A DNA stretch of 64,000 nt from Chitinophaga flava (GTDB taxonomy: Bacteria; Bacteroidota; Bacteroidia; Chitinophagales; Chitinophagaceae). Under the pieces are notes generated by a model. The model had not been told where the DNA came from. It did not search any database and was given only the letters and a program-made list of their open reading frames with translations. Both the position numbers and the translations under genes were made by a program. The stretch is taken from contig NZ_QFFJ01000002.1 in the NCBI RefSeq assembly GCF_003308995.1, positions 3,162,001 through 3,226,000 on the forward strand, in the 5' to 3' direction. Positions 9,601 to 23,100 of the stretch are shown piece after piece (within the stretch, counting starts at the first letter, position 1; every line of letters begins with the position of its first letter).

Positions 9601-9624
9601 AGTGTAGACCAGAATCCCTACACT
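9601..9624. promoter_or_regulatory. Inverted repeat AGTGTAG-N10-CTACACT, possible operator
   Basis: A perfect 7-bp inverted repeat, arms 9601-9607 and 9618-9624, spaced by 10 nt so that half-sites lie about 1.5 helical turns apart. It sits just downstream of the promoter candidate. This could be a dimeric regulator site or a weak RNA hairpin; no regulator gene lies in the operon. Confidence 0.3.
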
Positions 9625-9735
9625 TTAAAAATGCGATTGACTTGTAACAACAAAATAACCTTGAACCCTTAATCCTTAACCCGGTTTAACTGCCAATGAA
9701 AATTTGTTTTACAAATTCAGTTTTGTCGTGAACCC

Positions 9736-9790
9736 AGTTTCAGTTTATATTAATGATATGCCCCTTCGGGTTATTCATTAATATGAAACT
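9736..9790 (+). promoter_or_regulatory. 55-nt leader hairpin with UUCG-type loop
   Basis: AGTTTC (9736-9741) pairs with GAAACT (9785-9790); after a 5-nt bulge ATATTAATGA (9747-9756) pairs with TCATTAATAT (9775-9784); the tip is CCCCTTCGGG (9761-9770), which allows a C(UUCG)G tetraloop. No U run follows directly, although TTTTTT comes 5 nt later (9793-9799 region). It lies 339 bp before the first megasynthase codon, so it may be an RNA stability, attenuation or processing element. Confidence 0.5.
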
Positions 9791-10128
9791 ACATTTTTTG
9801 CTTCCGGATGAACTAAGCAATAGGCCCGGATAGCAAAAGTTTATGTTTTATATATATACCTTTTGGTTGTGAGAATAATGATTAAGCCCCTCTTAAGAAC
9901 GCTTAATCCAATTGCACTATGCCAGTATATAAGATTCCCTCAAAATGTAAACCTAATAGTATGCGATTAATTACGAAAAGTCAATGGTGCCACTCCTGTC
10001 ATAGGAAATTATTTTGCTGTTAGAACAGTACCGTTGTTAGTTATTGGGTATGCTGCTACGCTACCATTACGCCTTGAAAAAAGAGAATTGCATATAGTCT
10101 TTCACTTTTTATTTCAATTTAATCAGCG

Positions 10129-13100
10129 ATGATCGGAAATATCAATATTTATAGACAATTACCAATTGCTAAATCTCAAAAAAGAATCTTCCAGGAGTGG
10201 ACCAGTGCTTCTAAGAAAAATATTCATAATGTATTTCTGGTAAATAAGTTAGTCGGTAAAATTGACAGCAATGCATTAAGAAAATCCTGTGAGGTATTGG
10301 TTAATCAACATGAAGTAATGCATGCACAATATACGGAAGATGGAAGTACCTGTTATTATGTAGAATTTAGCATAGATGATTTTTATCAGGAGTTACCGCT
10401 TGATACAAAATATTCAGTTGAGTTACTTATCAATGAGAAGATAAATGTTTCATTTGACCTGACAAAAGGACCTTTGCTGAAATGTTTCCTGATAGAAAGC
10501 CATGAGCGGGAGTATTACTTTCTTTTCATAGCACATCGTATTATCTGTGATGCTGCTTCAATGCACTATTTCTTTAAAGAGATACAGAAAAGTTATAACG
10601 TTTTTTCCGATGGAGGAAACATCGAATTAAATATTGATAAAACTTTTTCGCAGGCTGTCGAAGCTGAGCGCAATAATTTAAGTGGTGATGCTGAAACAGC
10701 AGCTAAGGAATTCTGGCTGGATTTTACAGCAGATGTGCCGCTGCATCCCGCTCTTCCTTACCGTTCAGGCATGAACAACAGGTTGGATGACAGGTCTTGT
10801 GATGTTGTTGATTTTGGTTTGAGCAATACACAAACAGCCCAACTGATAGCTTATATAAAAAAGAAAGGATTCACTTCATTTGATGTTTTATTCGCATTGT
10901 ATGGATTGGTATTGGCAAAATATACCAGTCAAAAGAGATTTTTGCTGGGTTATGTGATAGATACCCGTGTACAGGATTTTAGCAATGTTTTCGGGTGTTT
11001 TGAAAATACAGTGCACCTGAAATTTGAATTGGATACCATCAGCACATTTTCTGACCTGATAGCCGCCATAGGCGAACAACGTAAAAAGATTAAACAATAC
11101 CAATACTATTCTTTAGCGGATGTCGCAGGTCAAACCAGTAATGGGTGCAATGCAGGATTCGGACAAATGTATTTAAATGCCTGCGCGCTGCAACTAAAAG
11201 AGCTGGAAGTTTTATCGGTTGATATTTCCCTGAACACCACGGTTGATGATGAAATCAGCTTGCTGTATGATGAAAATTGCCCGGATGGTATCAGGCTGAA
11301 ATTGGTGTACAGGTCTGATCTTTTTGATAAAGATTTGATGAGGCGGTTTACAGATGCTTTCCTGGATGTAGTGGATGAACTCAATAATAAAGGCGAAATC
11401 GATATCAACAAATACACTGTTCTATCTCCGGAAACATTCCAGGAGATCGTTTATGGGTGGAACGCCACAGCGAAGACATATCTAAAGGATATGACCATTC
11501 ACCAGCATTTTGAAAAGCAGGTGCTGAAGAATCCGGACAATATAGCATTGGTTTATGAAGACCAGCAGTTAAGTTATCATCAGCTCAATGAAAAAAGCAA
11601 CCAGCTGGCCCGTCATATCAGAGAGCAATACCGGCAAAAAGCAGGGCAGGAGCTGAAACGGGATACCCTTATCGCCCTGTGCCTGGACAGAAGCCTGGAA
11701 ATGGTGATAAGCATACTGGCTGTACTGAAGGCAGGTGGTGCTTACGTTCCCATGGACCCTTCCTATCCGCAGCAAAGGATAGACTTTATTTTGGAAGACA
11801 CCGGTGCAGCGATGGTGCTCAGCCACCGGAGTATCAGCGGGGTAAGCCTTCCGGAGGAAAAGGTACTTTATACAGACCTGTCGGAAGGGTGCTATCTCAG
11901 TGAGGATACCACTAATCTGCCGGCATACAGTGCAGCGGAGGATCTGGCTTATATCATCTATACCTCCGGTACCACCGGCAAACCCAAAGGGGTAATGATA
12001 GAGCAGCATCAGGTATTATCATTCGCTGTTGACAACAATTTTATTGATTACAATAAATCGGTGACTGTGGCGGGTATATCCAATTATGCTTTTGATGGAA
12101 GCATATTTGATATATTCTTCTCCCTGTTAAACAACAAAAAGCTGGTCATCATCCCTAAACATAGTCTGCTGGATTTTCCCCAGCTGGATGATCAGTTTGT
12201 TAAACATAACATAGATACAGCCTTTGTCACCACGGCGCTGTTTAACTCCCTGACAATCCATCAGTCGCGATGCCTGGCAGTTCTGAAACAAATACTTTTC
12301 GGTGGGGAAACCTGCAGCATAGACATCGTCAATGATTTTAAAAAATATTTCCCGGAGACATCCCTGATCCATGTTTATGGGCCTACTGAAAATATCGTTT
12401 ATTCCAGCTATTGCCATTTAACAGACTACAACACAGCAGAGGTAGTGCCGATCGGGTCCCATCTGTCTGATAAAAAACTGTACGTGCTGGACACCAATCT
12501 TCAGCCAGTACCAGTAGGCGTTACCGGGGAACTGTATATTGGAGGCGCAGGCGTGGCACGCGGTTATCTCAACAACGCAGAGCTGACAGCAGCACGATTT
12601 ATTAATAATCCTTTTGCCACTGAAGATGATAACGCCAATGGATATACGCGGCTCTATAAAACAGGAGATCTTGTAAAATGGCTGCCAGATGGTAATATAG
12701 CCTACATCGGCAGAAACGATGAACAGGTAAAGATTCGCGGATTCAGGATAGAACTGGCGGAAATAGAACAGGCCCTCCTGCAGATTCGCGGCATAAAACA
12801 AAGCTGTGTCCTGGTGAAGGAAAGGCCGGCAGCATCCGGCGGTGCTAAATATCTGGTAGGATATTATGTACCCGATTCAGATTATATCCCGGAAAAAGAT
12901 ACCGTTGTATTGGATAACTGGGAGAATCTTTATAATTCTTCTGTCTACGGAAAAAATATAAAAGAGATAGAGATAAACGCTGACTTTTCCGGGTGGAAAA
13001 GTTATATCAGCGGGGAAGCGATTCCTCTATCTGAAATGCAGGCCTGGAGAAATGATCTGATAACGATTATTAAAAGCCTGCATCCGCGTAATGTGCTGGA

Positions 13101-14115
13101 GATAGGCGTAGGCTCCGGATTGCTGATGTACCCGCTATTGAACGATGTACAACGGTATACCGGACTTGATATATCCCAGACCGTTATCGACAGACACAAA
13201 AACCACCTTAAAGATCGGGATTATCAGGTGGATCTGTATCATTTGAAGGCACATGAGTTGGATCAGCTGCCTGATGATCTGAAGTATGACACCATTATTA
13301 TCAATTCTGTTTGTCAGTATTTCCCAAGCATCCGGTATTTTGATGATATCCTGGAAAAAGCAATTGGCAGACTTTCAGCGTCAGGTTCTATTTTCCTGGG
13401 TGATATCAGAAATTATGATTTGCATAAAGAGCTGATCAAAGCGCAACTTGATTTCAGGGAAGAAGCCCGGTCCCGGCAGGATATTGACAGGATTGCTTTT
13501 AAGGAAAATGAATTACTGATTAGCCCATTCTACTTTGCTCACTTAAAACATAGATATGATAATATAAAGGTTAATGTCATTGAAAGAAATGGAAGCTATA
13601 ACAATGAGCTGAGTAAATACAGATATGATGTAGTGATTACCCGCGATGCAGAAATGTCCATCCGGAACAACGCTGCTATAGAGGAGGAGATATTGAATGG
13701 ATATTCGAATCATTACTATAATATTCCCTTTTTAAATCAATTGGGCAAAGAAGATATCCTTAAACAGCTGTCCCTTGTGCTGCCTGAGTATATGCTACCG
13801 GGTAGCCTGATAGCCATGGAATCTTTTCCGCTGACTATTAACGGTAAACTGGACAAAAGAGCTTTCCCTGACCCTGACTTTAGTTTGGCGGAAAACTATG
13901 TACCACCTGTTACAGACACAGAGGTTGCTGTATGTAATATCTGGGAGGAAACACTGGGACTGGAAAGAGTAGGCCTCACGGATGATTTCTTCCGAATAGG
14001 GGGCAACTCTATCCTGGCTATACACGTGTCCCACAAAATGAATAAGGTATTAGGGGGTGGGTTAGGCTTCACAGATGTGTTTAAGCACAGGACCATTGCG
14101 CAGCTCCTGCTCCAT
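10129..14115 (+). other. Module 1: degenerate C - A (Ile-like) with N-methyltransferase - T
   Basis: C1 covers residues about 1-440; its active-site motif reads HRIICDA instead of HHxxxDG, so the catalytic second His is Arg137. A1 begins about residue 456, with A3 core YTSGTTGKPKG near 611 and YGPTE near 750. Residues read at the Stachelhaus positions give DGFVLGVVY plus the A10 Lys, close to the published Ile code DGFFLGVVYK. Between A8 (GFRIELAEIE, about 871-880) and A10 (NGKLDK, about 1238) lies a SAM methyltransferase (residues about 930-1190; VLEIGVGSGLL at 989, NSVCQYFPS at 1059, GDIRN about 1088), in the position and with motifs typical of NRPS N-methyltransferases. T1 Ser is 1294. Expected unit: N-methyl branched-chain residue. 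Confidence 0.85.
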
Positions 14116-17100
14116 AGCCAGGGAGGAGCGCAGATCATTATCCCCCGGACCGATGAAAACCAGGTGGTGCTTTCCTTTGCACAGGAGCGTCTTTGGTTCA
14201 TTGAAGAATACGAAAAAGGGACCAATGCCTATCATATACCGGCGGTGTATGAACTGGCAGCTACCACTAAGGTAGAAGGATTAAAATACGCGCTCAGGCA
14301 GATTGTTGCCAGACATGAAGTATTAAGGACCACTATACAAGGTAAAGACCAGCAGGGAGTGCAGATAGTACATCTGCGATCTTTGTCCGTTGAAGAACTG
14401 CTGCTGACAGTACATGACGATCTGGATGCGTTGCTTGCAGAAGATATCAACCGTCCCTTTGACCTGCGTAAAGAGTATCCGATACGCGCGAAGTTCTATA
14501 AGATCGAGGCAGATGATTCACCGGAGAGAATAATCCTGCTCATCAACATACATCACATTGCCAGCGATGGCTGGTCAACAGAAATATTCCAAAGAGAGCT
14601 ATTTGCCTATTATCAGGCATACCTGCGGAAAGATAGTTCTTTCAGCCTGCCTGCTTTGGAAATCCAGTACAAGGATTATGCTTTATGGCAAAGGTCCTGG
14701 CTGACAGGTGAAACGCTGGACAGGCAGTTGAACTACTGGAAGAATAAACTCTCCGGTTATCAGCCTTTGGCCTTTCCTACCGATTATCCAAGGCCCGACC
14801 GGATAAATTACACTGGCTCCCATCAGATATTTACGCTCAACAAACAGATAAGTGACCGGTTAAGGTCACTGACCAGACAACACGGAGTGACATTGCACAG
14901 TGCACTGCTGGGCAGCATGAGCATTCTCCTGGGTAAATACACCGGGCAGGATGATATCCTGATAGGAAGCCCTATTGCCAACCGTCATTACAGACAGATA
15001 CAGGACCTTATCGGTTTCTTCGTTAACACCCTGATCAACAGGACACAACTCAGCAATACCCAAAGTTATGAGGAGCTGGTACGGGAGGTCCATCAGCAGC
15101 AGATGGAGGCGCAGCAGCATCAGGACCTGCCTTTTGAAAAACTGGTCAGTGAACTGGGCGTAGAACGGGACCTTTCACGACATCCGCTCTTCCAGATTGC
15201 ATTTGTTGTACAGCGCTTCGGCAGTAAAGTTCCTGATGAACAGCAGGACTATCTCAAACCTTTCAAGGGTATACTTTCCCACGAGGTGGAAAAATTTGAT
15301 CTGACAGTGTTTATAGATGACAGCGATGAGGAGATTACAGGACAGATCAGTTATGCCACCAGTTTGTTCCGGGAAGAAACTATTGCCAGGCTGATACAGC
15401 ACTATACCTACCTGCTGGATACGCTTACACAGGCGCCTGAAAAAGCGTATAGCCGTATTAGTTTGTTGTCGCCTGACGAGTATCAGGAGATTGTGTATGG
15501 GTGGAATGACACAGCAAAAGTATATCCTACAGGAAAAACCATTCATCAGTATTTCGAAGCACAGGCGGCGGCTTATCCGGACCATACAGCGCTGGTGTAT
15601 GAAGACCGGCAGCTGAGCTACAAGGAACTCAATGAAAAGAGCAACCAGTTGGCCCGCCATATCAGGGAGCAGTTCCGGCAGAAAACGGGAACGGAACTAC
15701 AACCGGATACACTGATTGCCTTGTGCATGGACAGAAGTCCGGAGATGATCGTGAGCATACTGGCCGTGCTGAAGGCAGGAGGGGCTTATGTTCCCCTGGA
15801 CCCGGCCTACCCGCAGCAAAGGAAAGATTTTATACTGGAAGACACCAACGCCGTGCTGGTACTGGGTCTTCGCAGAGACAGCGGACTACAGTTGCCTGAA
15901 GAAAAAGTTCTTTATACAGACCTGACGGAAGACCTGTATCTCCATGAAGATACCGCCAATCTTCGGGCGTATAGCTCCGCCGGGGATCTCGCCTATATCA
16001 TCTATACCTCCGGCACCACCGGTAAACCTAAAGGTGTTATGATAGCCCACGAGGGAGTGATGAACCTGGTGTTTGTACAAAAAGACAAGCTGGAGATAAG
16101 CCAGGCATCGAAGGTCCTGCAATATGCAGCGCTGGTGTTTGATGCATCGGTGTGGGAAATATTCAGCGCGTTGACTTTAGGCGCCCAACTCATCATCGTT
16201 CCTGGTAACGTAAGGCAGGACGCTCAATTGTTGAGTGAGTATATCAATAGACATAAAGCGACCACCGCGCTCTTACCACCTGTGTTATTAAGTGTAATGT
16301 CTGCTTCCGGTTTCCCTGGATTAAAAACCCTGGTAGTGGGAGGTGATGTAAGTACACCGAAACTGATGCAGGAATGGAGCCAGGGGCGGCAGCTGGTCAA
16401 TGCATATGGCCCTACAGAGAATACCGTTATTGCCAGTATGCATGTGTATTCGGAAGGAGACCTGCATACGAACATAGGCCAACCCATTGAAAATGTTAAG
16501 TTGTATGTGCTGGATGCCAGCCTTCAGCCGGTGCCGGTGGGCATTACCGGAGAATTGCATATCGGTGGTGCAGGAGTAGCAAGAGGGTACCTCAACAACG
16601 CAGCGTTGACAGCAACCCGCTTTATTGAAAATCCTTTTGCCACTGAAGAAGATAACGCCAAAGGATATACGCGGTTATACAAAACAGGAGACCTTGTAAG
16701 ATGGCTGGCTGATGGCCACCTGGAGTATATCGGTAGAAACGATGAGCAGATAAAGATCCGCGGTTTCAGGATAGAGCTGGCGGAGATAGAACAGGCACTC
16801 CTGCAGGTGCCCGGCATCCTGCAAAGCTGTGTGCTGGTAAAGGAGCGGGTGACCGCCACCGGCAATGCCAAATACCTCGTGGGGTATTATGTTCCGGAAG
16901 CGGCTTCCATTACGCAGAACTTTATAACAGAGCGGTTGTCTGCAGTATTACCCAGCTATATGGTGCCCGATAGCCTTGTCGCTATGGAATCATTCCCGCT
17001 GACTATTAACGGTAAGCTGGATAAACGCGCGTTGCCCGATCCGCGTTTTAATGTTTCGGAAACATATGTCGCCCCGGCCACCGATACAAAGATAGCCTTG

Positions 17101-20100
17101 TGCCGTATCTGGCAAGAATTGCTGGGATTGGAAATGGTAGGTATCACGGATGATTTCTTTAAGATAGGTGGTAACTCTATCCTGGCCATACAGGTTTCCC
17201 ACAGGATGAATAAAGCATTGGGGGTTGAAATAAGCGTGGCAGATGTGTTTAAGCATAAGACCATTGAACAGCTCCTGCTTCATACCCTGGGCGAGGCACA
17301 GATTAATATTCCGCGGACCCATGACAATCAGGCGGTACTTTCTTTTGCCCAGGAACGTCTTTGGTTTGTCGAAGAATACGAAGAAGGAACCAATGCCTAT
17401 CATATACCAGCAGTGTATGAACTGGCTGATACCACCCGGGTGGAAGGATTAAAACATGCACTCAGGCAGATTGTTGTCAGACATGAAGTACTAAGAACGA
17501 CCATACAAGGCGGTGTTCAGACGGTTCATCCGAAACCGCTGGCCATTGAAGAGACAATACTCACCGTTCATGACGATCTGGATGCAGTGCTTGCGGAAGA
17601 TATCAACAGCCCCTTTGAACTGCGTAGAGAGTATCCTATACGGGTGAAATTCTACAGGGTCCAGGCGGAAGATACAGCCACAGGTCCCTTCTCAGAGAGA
17701 ATAGTCTTACTGATCAACATACATCACATTGCCAGTGATGGCTGGTCAACAGAAATATTTCAAAAGGAACTATTTGCCTATTATCAGGCATACATGCGGA
17801 AAGATACTTCTTTCAGCCTGCCTGCTTTGGAAATCCAGTACAAGGATTATGCCTTGTGGCAAAGGTCCTGGCTGACAGGCGAAACGCTGGACAGGCAGTT
17901 GAACTACTGGAAAAATAAACTCTCCGGTTATCGGACTTTAGCCTTGCCGACAGACTATCCAAGGCCGGACCGGATGAACTACAACGGCGCCCGCATGATG
18001 TTCACCCTCAACAAACAAATAAGTGACCGGTTAAGGTCACTGACCAGACAGCATGGGGTGACATTGCACAGTGCACTGCTGGGCAGCATGAGCATTCTCC
18101 TGGGTAAATACACCGGGCAGGATGATATTCTGATAGGAAGCCCTATTGCCAACCGCCATCACAGACAGACACAGGACCTTATCGGTTTCTTTGTCAATAC
18201 GCTGATCAACAGAACACAACTAAACAATACCCAAAGCTATGAAGAGCTGGTAAGGGAGGTCCATCAGCAGCAGATGGAAGCGCAGCAGCACCAGGACCTG
18301 CCTTTTGAAAAGCTGGTCAACGAACTGGGCGTGGAACGGGACCTTTCACGGCACCCCCTTTTCCAGGTTGCATTTGCGGTACAACGGTTTGGTTCCAAAG
18401 TTCCTGATGAGCAGCAGGCTTATCTCAAACCTTTCACAGGTATAGTTTCGCATGAAATAGAAATATTTGACTTGTCTGTGTTTATGGATGATAGTGGTGA
18501 AGAGATCACAGGACAGTTCAATTATGCTACCAGTTTGTTCCGGGAAGAAACTATCGCCCGGTTGATACAGCACTATATCTACCTGCTGGATGCGCTTACA
18601 CAGGCACCTGAAAAAGCGTATAGCCGTCTCAGTTTACTATCACCTGAGGAGTATCAGGAGATTGTCTACGGGTGGAATGATACAGAGAAGGTATATCCTA
18701 CAGGAAAAACCATTCATCAGTATTTCGAAGCACAGGCGGCGGCTTATCCGGACCATGCGGCGTTGGTATATGAAGACTGGCAGCTGAGCTACAAGGAGCT
18801 CAATGAAAAGAGCAATCAGCTGGCCCGCCATATCAGGAAGCAGTTCCAGCAGAAAACGGGAACGGAACTACAAGCGGATACACTGATTGCCTTGTGCATG
18901 GACAGAAGTCCGGAGATGATCGTGAGCATACTGGCCGTGCTGAAGGCAGGAGGGGCTTATGTTCCCCTGGACCCGGCCTACCCGCAGCAAAGGAAAGATT
19001 TTATACTGGAAGACACCAGCGCCGTGCTGGTACTGGGTCTTCGCAGAGACAGCGAACTACAGTTGCCGGAAGAAAAAGTCCTTTATACAGACCTGACGGA
19101 AGACCTGTATCTCCATGAAGATACCGCCAATCTTCCGGCGTATAGCTCCGCCGGGGATCTCGCTTATATCATCTATACCTCCGGTACCACTGGTAAACCT
19201 AAAGGTGTTATGATAGCCCACGAGGGGGCGATGAACCTGGTGTTTGTACAAAAAGACAAGCTGGAGATAAGCCATGCATCAAAGGTCCTGCAATATGCTG
19301 CGTTGGTATTTGATGCATCGGTGTGGGAAATATTCAGTGCGTTGACTTTAGGCGCCCAACTCATCATCGTTCCTGGTAACATAAGGCAGGACGCTCAATT
19401 GTTGAGTGAGTATATCAATAAACATAATGCGACTACCGCGCTCTTACCACCTGTGTTGTTGAGTGTAATGTCTGCTTCCGGTTTCCCTGGATTAAAAACC
19501 CTGGTAGTGGGAGGTGATGTAAGTACTCCGAAACTGATGCAGGAATGGAGCCAGGGAAGGACGCTGGTCAATGCATACGGTCCTACAGAGAATACCGTTA
19601 TTGCCAGCATGCATGTGTATTCGGAAGGCGACCTGCATACGAACATAGGCCAACCCATTGAAAATGTTAAGTTGTATGTGCTGGATGCCAGCCTTCAACC
19701 AGTGCCGGTGGGCATTACCGGTGAATTGCATATCGGTGGTGCAGGAGTAGCAAGGGGTTATCTCAACAATACGGAGCTGACAGCAGCCCGTTTTATTGAA
19801 AATCCTTTTGCCACTGAAGAAGATAACGCCAAAGGATATACGCGGTTATACAAAACAGGAGATCTTGTAAGATGGCTGGCTGATGGCCACCTGGAATATA
19901 TCGGCAGAAACGATGAGCAGATAAAGATCCGCGGTTTCAGGATAGAGCTGGCGGAGATAGAACAGGCACTCCTGCAGGTGCCCGGCATCCTGCAAAGCTG
20001 TGTGCTGGTAAAGGAGCGGGTGACCGCCACCGGCAATGCCAAATACCTCGTGGGGTATTATGTTCCGGAAGCGGCTTCCATTACGCAGAACTTTATAACA

Positions 20101-23100
20101 GAGCGGTTGTCTGCAGTATTACCCAGCTATATGGTGCCCGATAGCCTTGTCGCTATGGAATCATTCCCGTTGACTATTAACGGAAAGCTGGATAAACGCG
20201 CCCTCCCGGATCCTGACTTTAATACAGCAGATGCATATGTGGCTCCTGCTACTGAGCTGGAAGATAAACTGTGCCGCATCTATGGGGAAGTATTGGGACT
20301 TTCCGGCGAACAAGTCGGCATTCATCAGAACTTTTTCAAAATAGGCGGTAACTCAATACTGAGTATTCAACTGAAGAACAAGCTTCATCAACTGGATGAA
20401 TTCAAACATATCGGGGCCGCAGACCTGTTTAAATACAACACTATTCACAAGCTTATTGAGAGTGTCCGGGGCGATACCCAAACCGCCTATAAACTGCAGA
20501 ACAATACGCGGGGAGAAAGCCATGAAATTGCCATTATCGCTGTTTCAGGGGCCTTTAGCGGAGTTGGCAGTGTGGATGAGCTCTGGAAAATTGTCTCCAG
20601 CCAGCAGGAAGGACTTCGGTTCTATAGTAAGGACGAATGCCGGGAGTTACAGCTGGACGACGCATTGGTAGAACATCCGGATTTTGTTCCGGTAGGAGGT
20701 CACGTGAAAGATATTGAGTTGTTTGATCCCACGTTCTGGGAGCTTTCACCCAACGAGGCCAGACAGCTCGACCCCCAAATTCGGAAGTTCATGGAACATT
20801 GCTGGTTTACACTGGAGTCTTCCGGCTATGCGTCTGAGCGCAGAAAACACAATATCGGCGTATTTGCAGGCAGCGGGGAAAGCCACTATCTGCGAGGCCG
20901 GGCACAGCACGATGATCTATCAGCGCAGGCTGCTGCATGGGAGTCTTTTGCCTCTAACAGCAAACATGCCCTGACCACTAAAACAGCTTATCTGTTGGAC
21001 CTGTCAGGTCCCGCCACTTCCATCAGTACTGCCTGTTCTACGGGTCTGGTGGCAGTAGTAGAGGCCTGCCAGAAACTGCAACTAGGCGTATGTGATATGG
21101 CGCTTGCCGGCGGGGTGACACTGAATATGCCGGACCAGATAGGTTATCTGTACCAGGAAGGAATGATCGAGTCCATAGATGGTCATTGCCGGACTTTTGA
21201 CCGGCACTCATCCGGTACTACCCCCGGGTCAGGCGTAGGCGTAGTGTTGCTGAAACGGCTGAAAGATGCAGTGAAGGATCAGGACCATATTCTCGGTGTC
21301 ATCAAGGGATATGCCACCAATAATGATGGTGCCCGCAAAACCGGTTATACCGCTCCCTCTGTAATAGGTCAGACGGAATGTATCATCAACGCCCAACGCA
21401 TGGCGGGAATAACATCTGACCAGATAGATTATGTGGAGTGCCATGGTACAGCTACACAATTAGGCGACCCTATAGAAGTGCAGGCATTAAGAGAAGCCTT
21501 TACCTATAATCAGCCCAGGAAAAAAGGCCCTGCCCGCAAAACGTTACTGGGGGCTGTTAAAGCTAATGTTGGCCATACAGACACCGCTGCTGGTACAGTA
21601 GGGTTGATTAAAGTATGCGCCATGCTTCAGCACAACATCCTACCCGGACAGGTTAATTTTAATACACCTAATCCGGACCTGAAACTGGAGGAGACCGATT
21701 TTGAGATTACTAAGGAAAACAGGCCATGGTTACCTGTTCCAGGCAGACAACGCCTCGCAGGGGTGAGCTCCTTCGGTATCGGCGGTACCAATGCGCATGT
21801 GATTATTGGAGACTATATTCCCGATACCCCCATGCAGGAAACAAATCCGGTTCCGGAAGAGACAGTTCATATTGTTCCTGTATCTGCCAAAAGCCAGCAG
21901 TCACTGGAAAATTACAAAAAGGCATTGATAAAAACCTGTGAAGACAATCCTTTATTAAAGATTAACGATATCGCCTATACGCTGCAGGAAAAACGAGAAC
22001 ATTTCCAGCACCGGAGTGCCTATTGTGTAAAAAACACTGCTGAACTGGCAGAAAGATTAAAGCAGGATACCGCTTATGGTCAGGCTGCATTGGCAAGTGA
22101 AAACAAATTGGTATGGATGTTTTCTGGTCAGGGTGTACAATATGTAAACATGGGCAAAGCCTTATACAGGCAGGTACCTTCTTTCAAAAATACCGTTGAC
22201 TATTGTATATCCGTCGCTAATCATCATCTGGACATAGATCTTTACAAGGTTATCTATACCGAAAATGAATCTTCACCGCACGATATTAATGAAACCAGGT
22301 ATACGCAGATATCCCTGTTCATTATTGAATATGCGCTGGCCTGGTATTTAGAGCAACTGGGCATCAAAGCAGATGCCTATATCGGGCATAGCATCGGAGA
22401 ATATGTGGCAGCTACTTTGGCCGGGGTGTTCACACTGGAAGATGCTATCAGGCTGGTTATTGCCAGAGGCAGGTTAATGCAGGAAATGGAAGCCGGAAGT
22501 ATGCTGGCCATCAGCGCCAGGGAAGAAGCCGTAAAAGCAACGATTGCACAGCATCATTGTGAGATAGCCGTTATTAATTCCAAAGAAGATATCGTTGCTT
22601 CCGGACATACAAAAGACATCGATAGCCTTCAGAAGACATTGGAGAATCAAGGGGTTTCAACGATCAGGTTAAATACCTCCCATGCTTTTCATTGTAAGCT
22701 GATGGATGGGGCGGTGACGGCATTTAAAGACGTATTCAGGGATGTAAGATTAAAGAAACCTGCCAGAACTTTCATCTCTAACCTGAGCGGAACCGTAGCT
22801 AAAGATGAAGTTACCCATCCGGAATATTGGTGCAAACAACTTAGAAATACAGTGCAGTTTGCAGGGGGCATAACGCACCTGATTGGGCTGTACAATCACC
22901 AGGTGAATTTTATTGAAATAGGCCCGGGTAAGGGGTTGTGTTATTTTGTAGGTAAGTACCAAAAAACTTATCCGGCCATCCATACCCTTTCTCTTTTACC
23001 TGCGGCAAAAGATGCCAGTGATATTTACCAGAATCCGGATTCTGGAGAGGCTATTATGGCTAAACTGTGGATGAATGGAATTATTCAGCATCCCAATGAT

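Larger units (their letters stand above)
9224..10128. other. 905-bp gene-free region upstream of the NRPS/PKS operon
   Basis: No convincing coding region was seen on either strand. The sequence is A/T-rich. It must contain the start sites of the minus-strand secreted-protein gene and of the plus-strand megasynthase operon. Recognisable elements are listed separately: a TTTG / TATTTTAG promoter candidate at 9554-9584, direct repeats TAGTCTAT at 9572-9579 and 9585-9592, an inverted repeat at 9601-9624, and a hairpin at 9736-9790. If the promoter candidate is right, the operon has an untranslated leader of about 540 nt. Confidence 0.7.
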
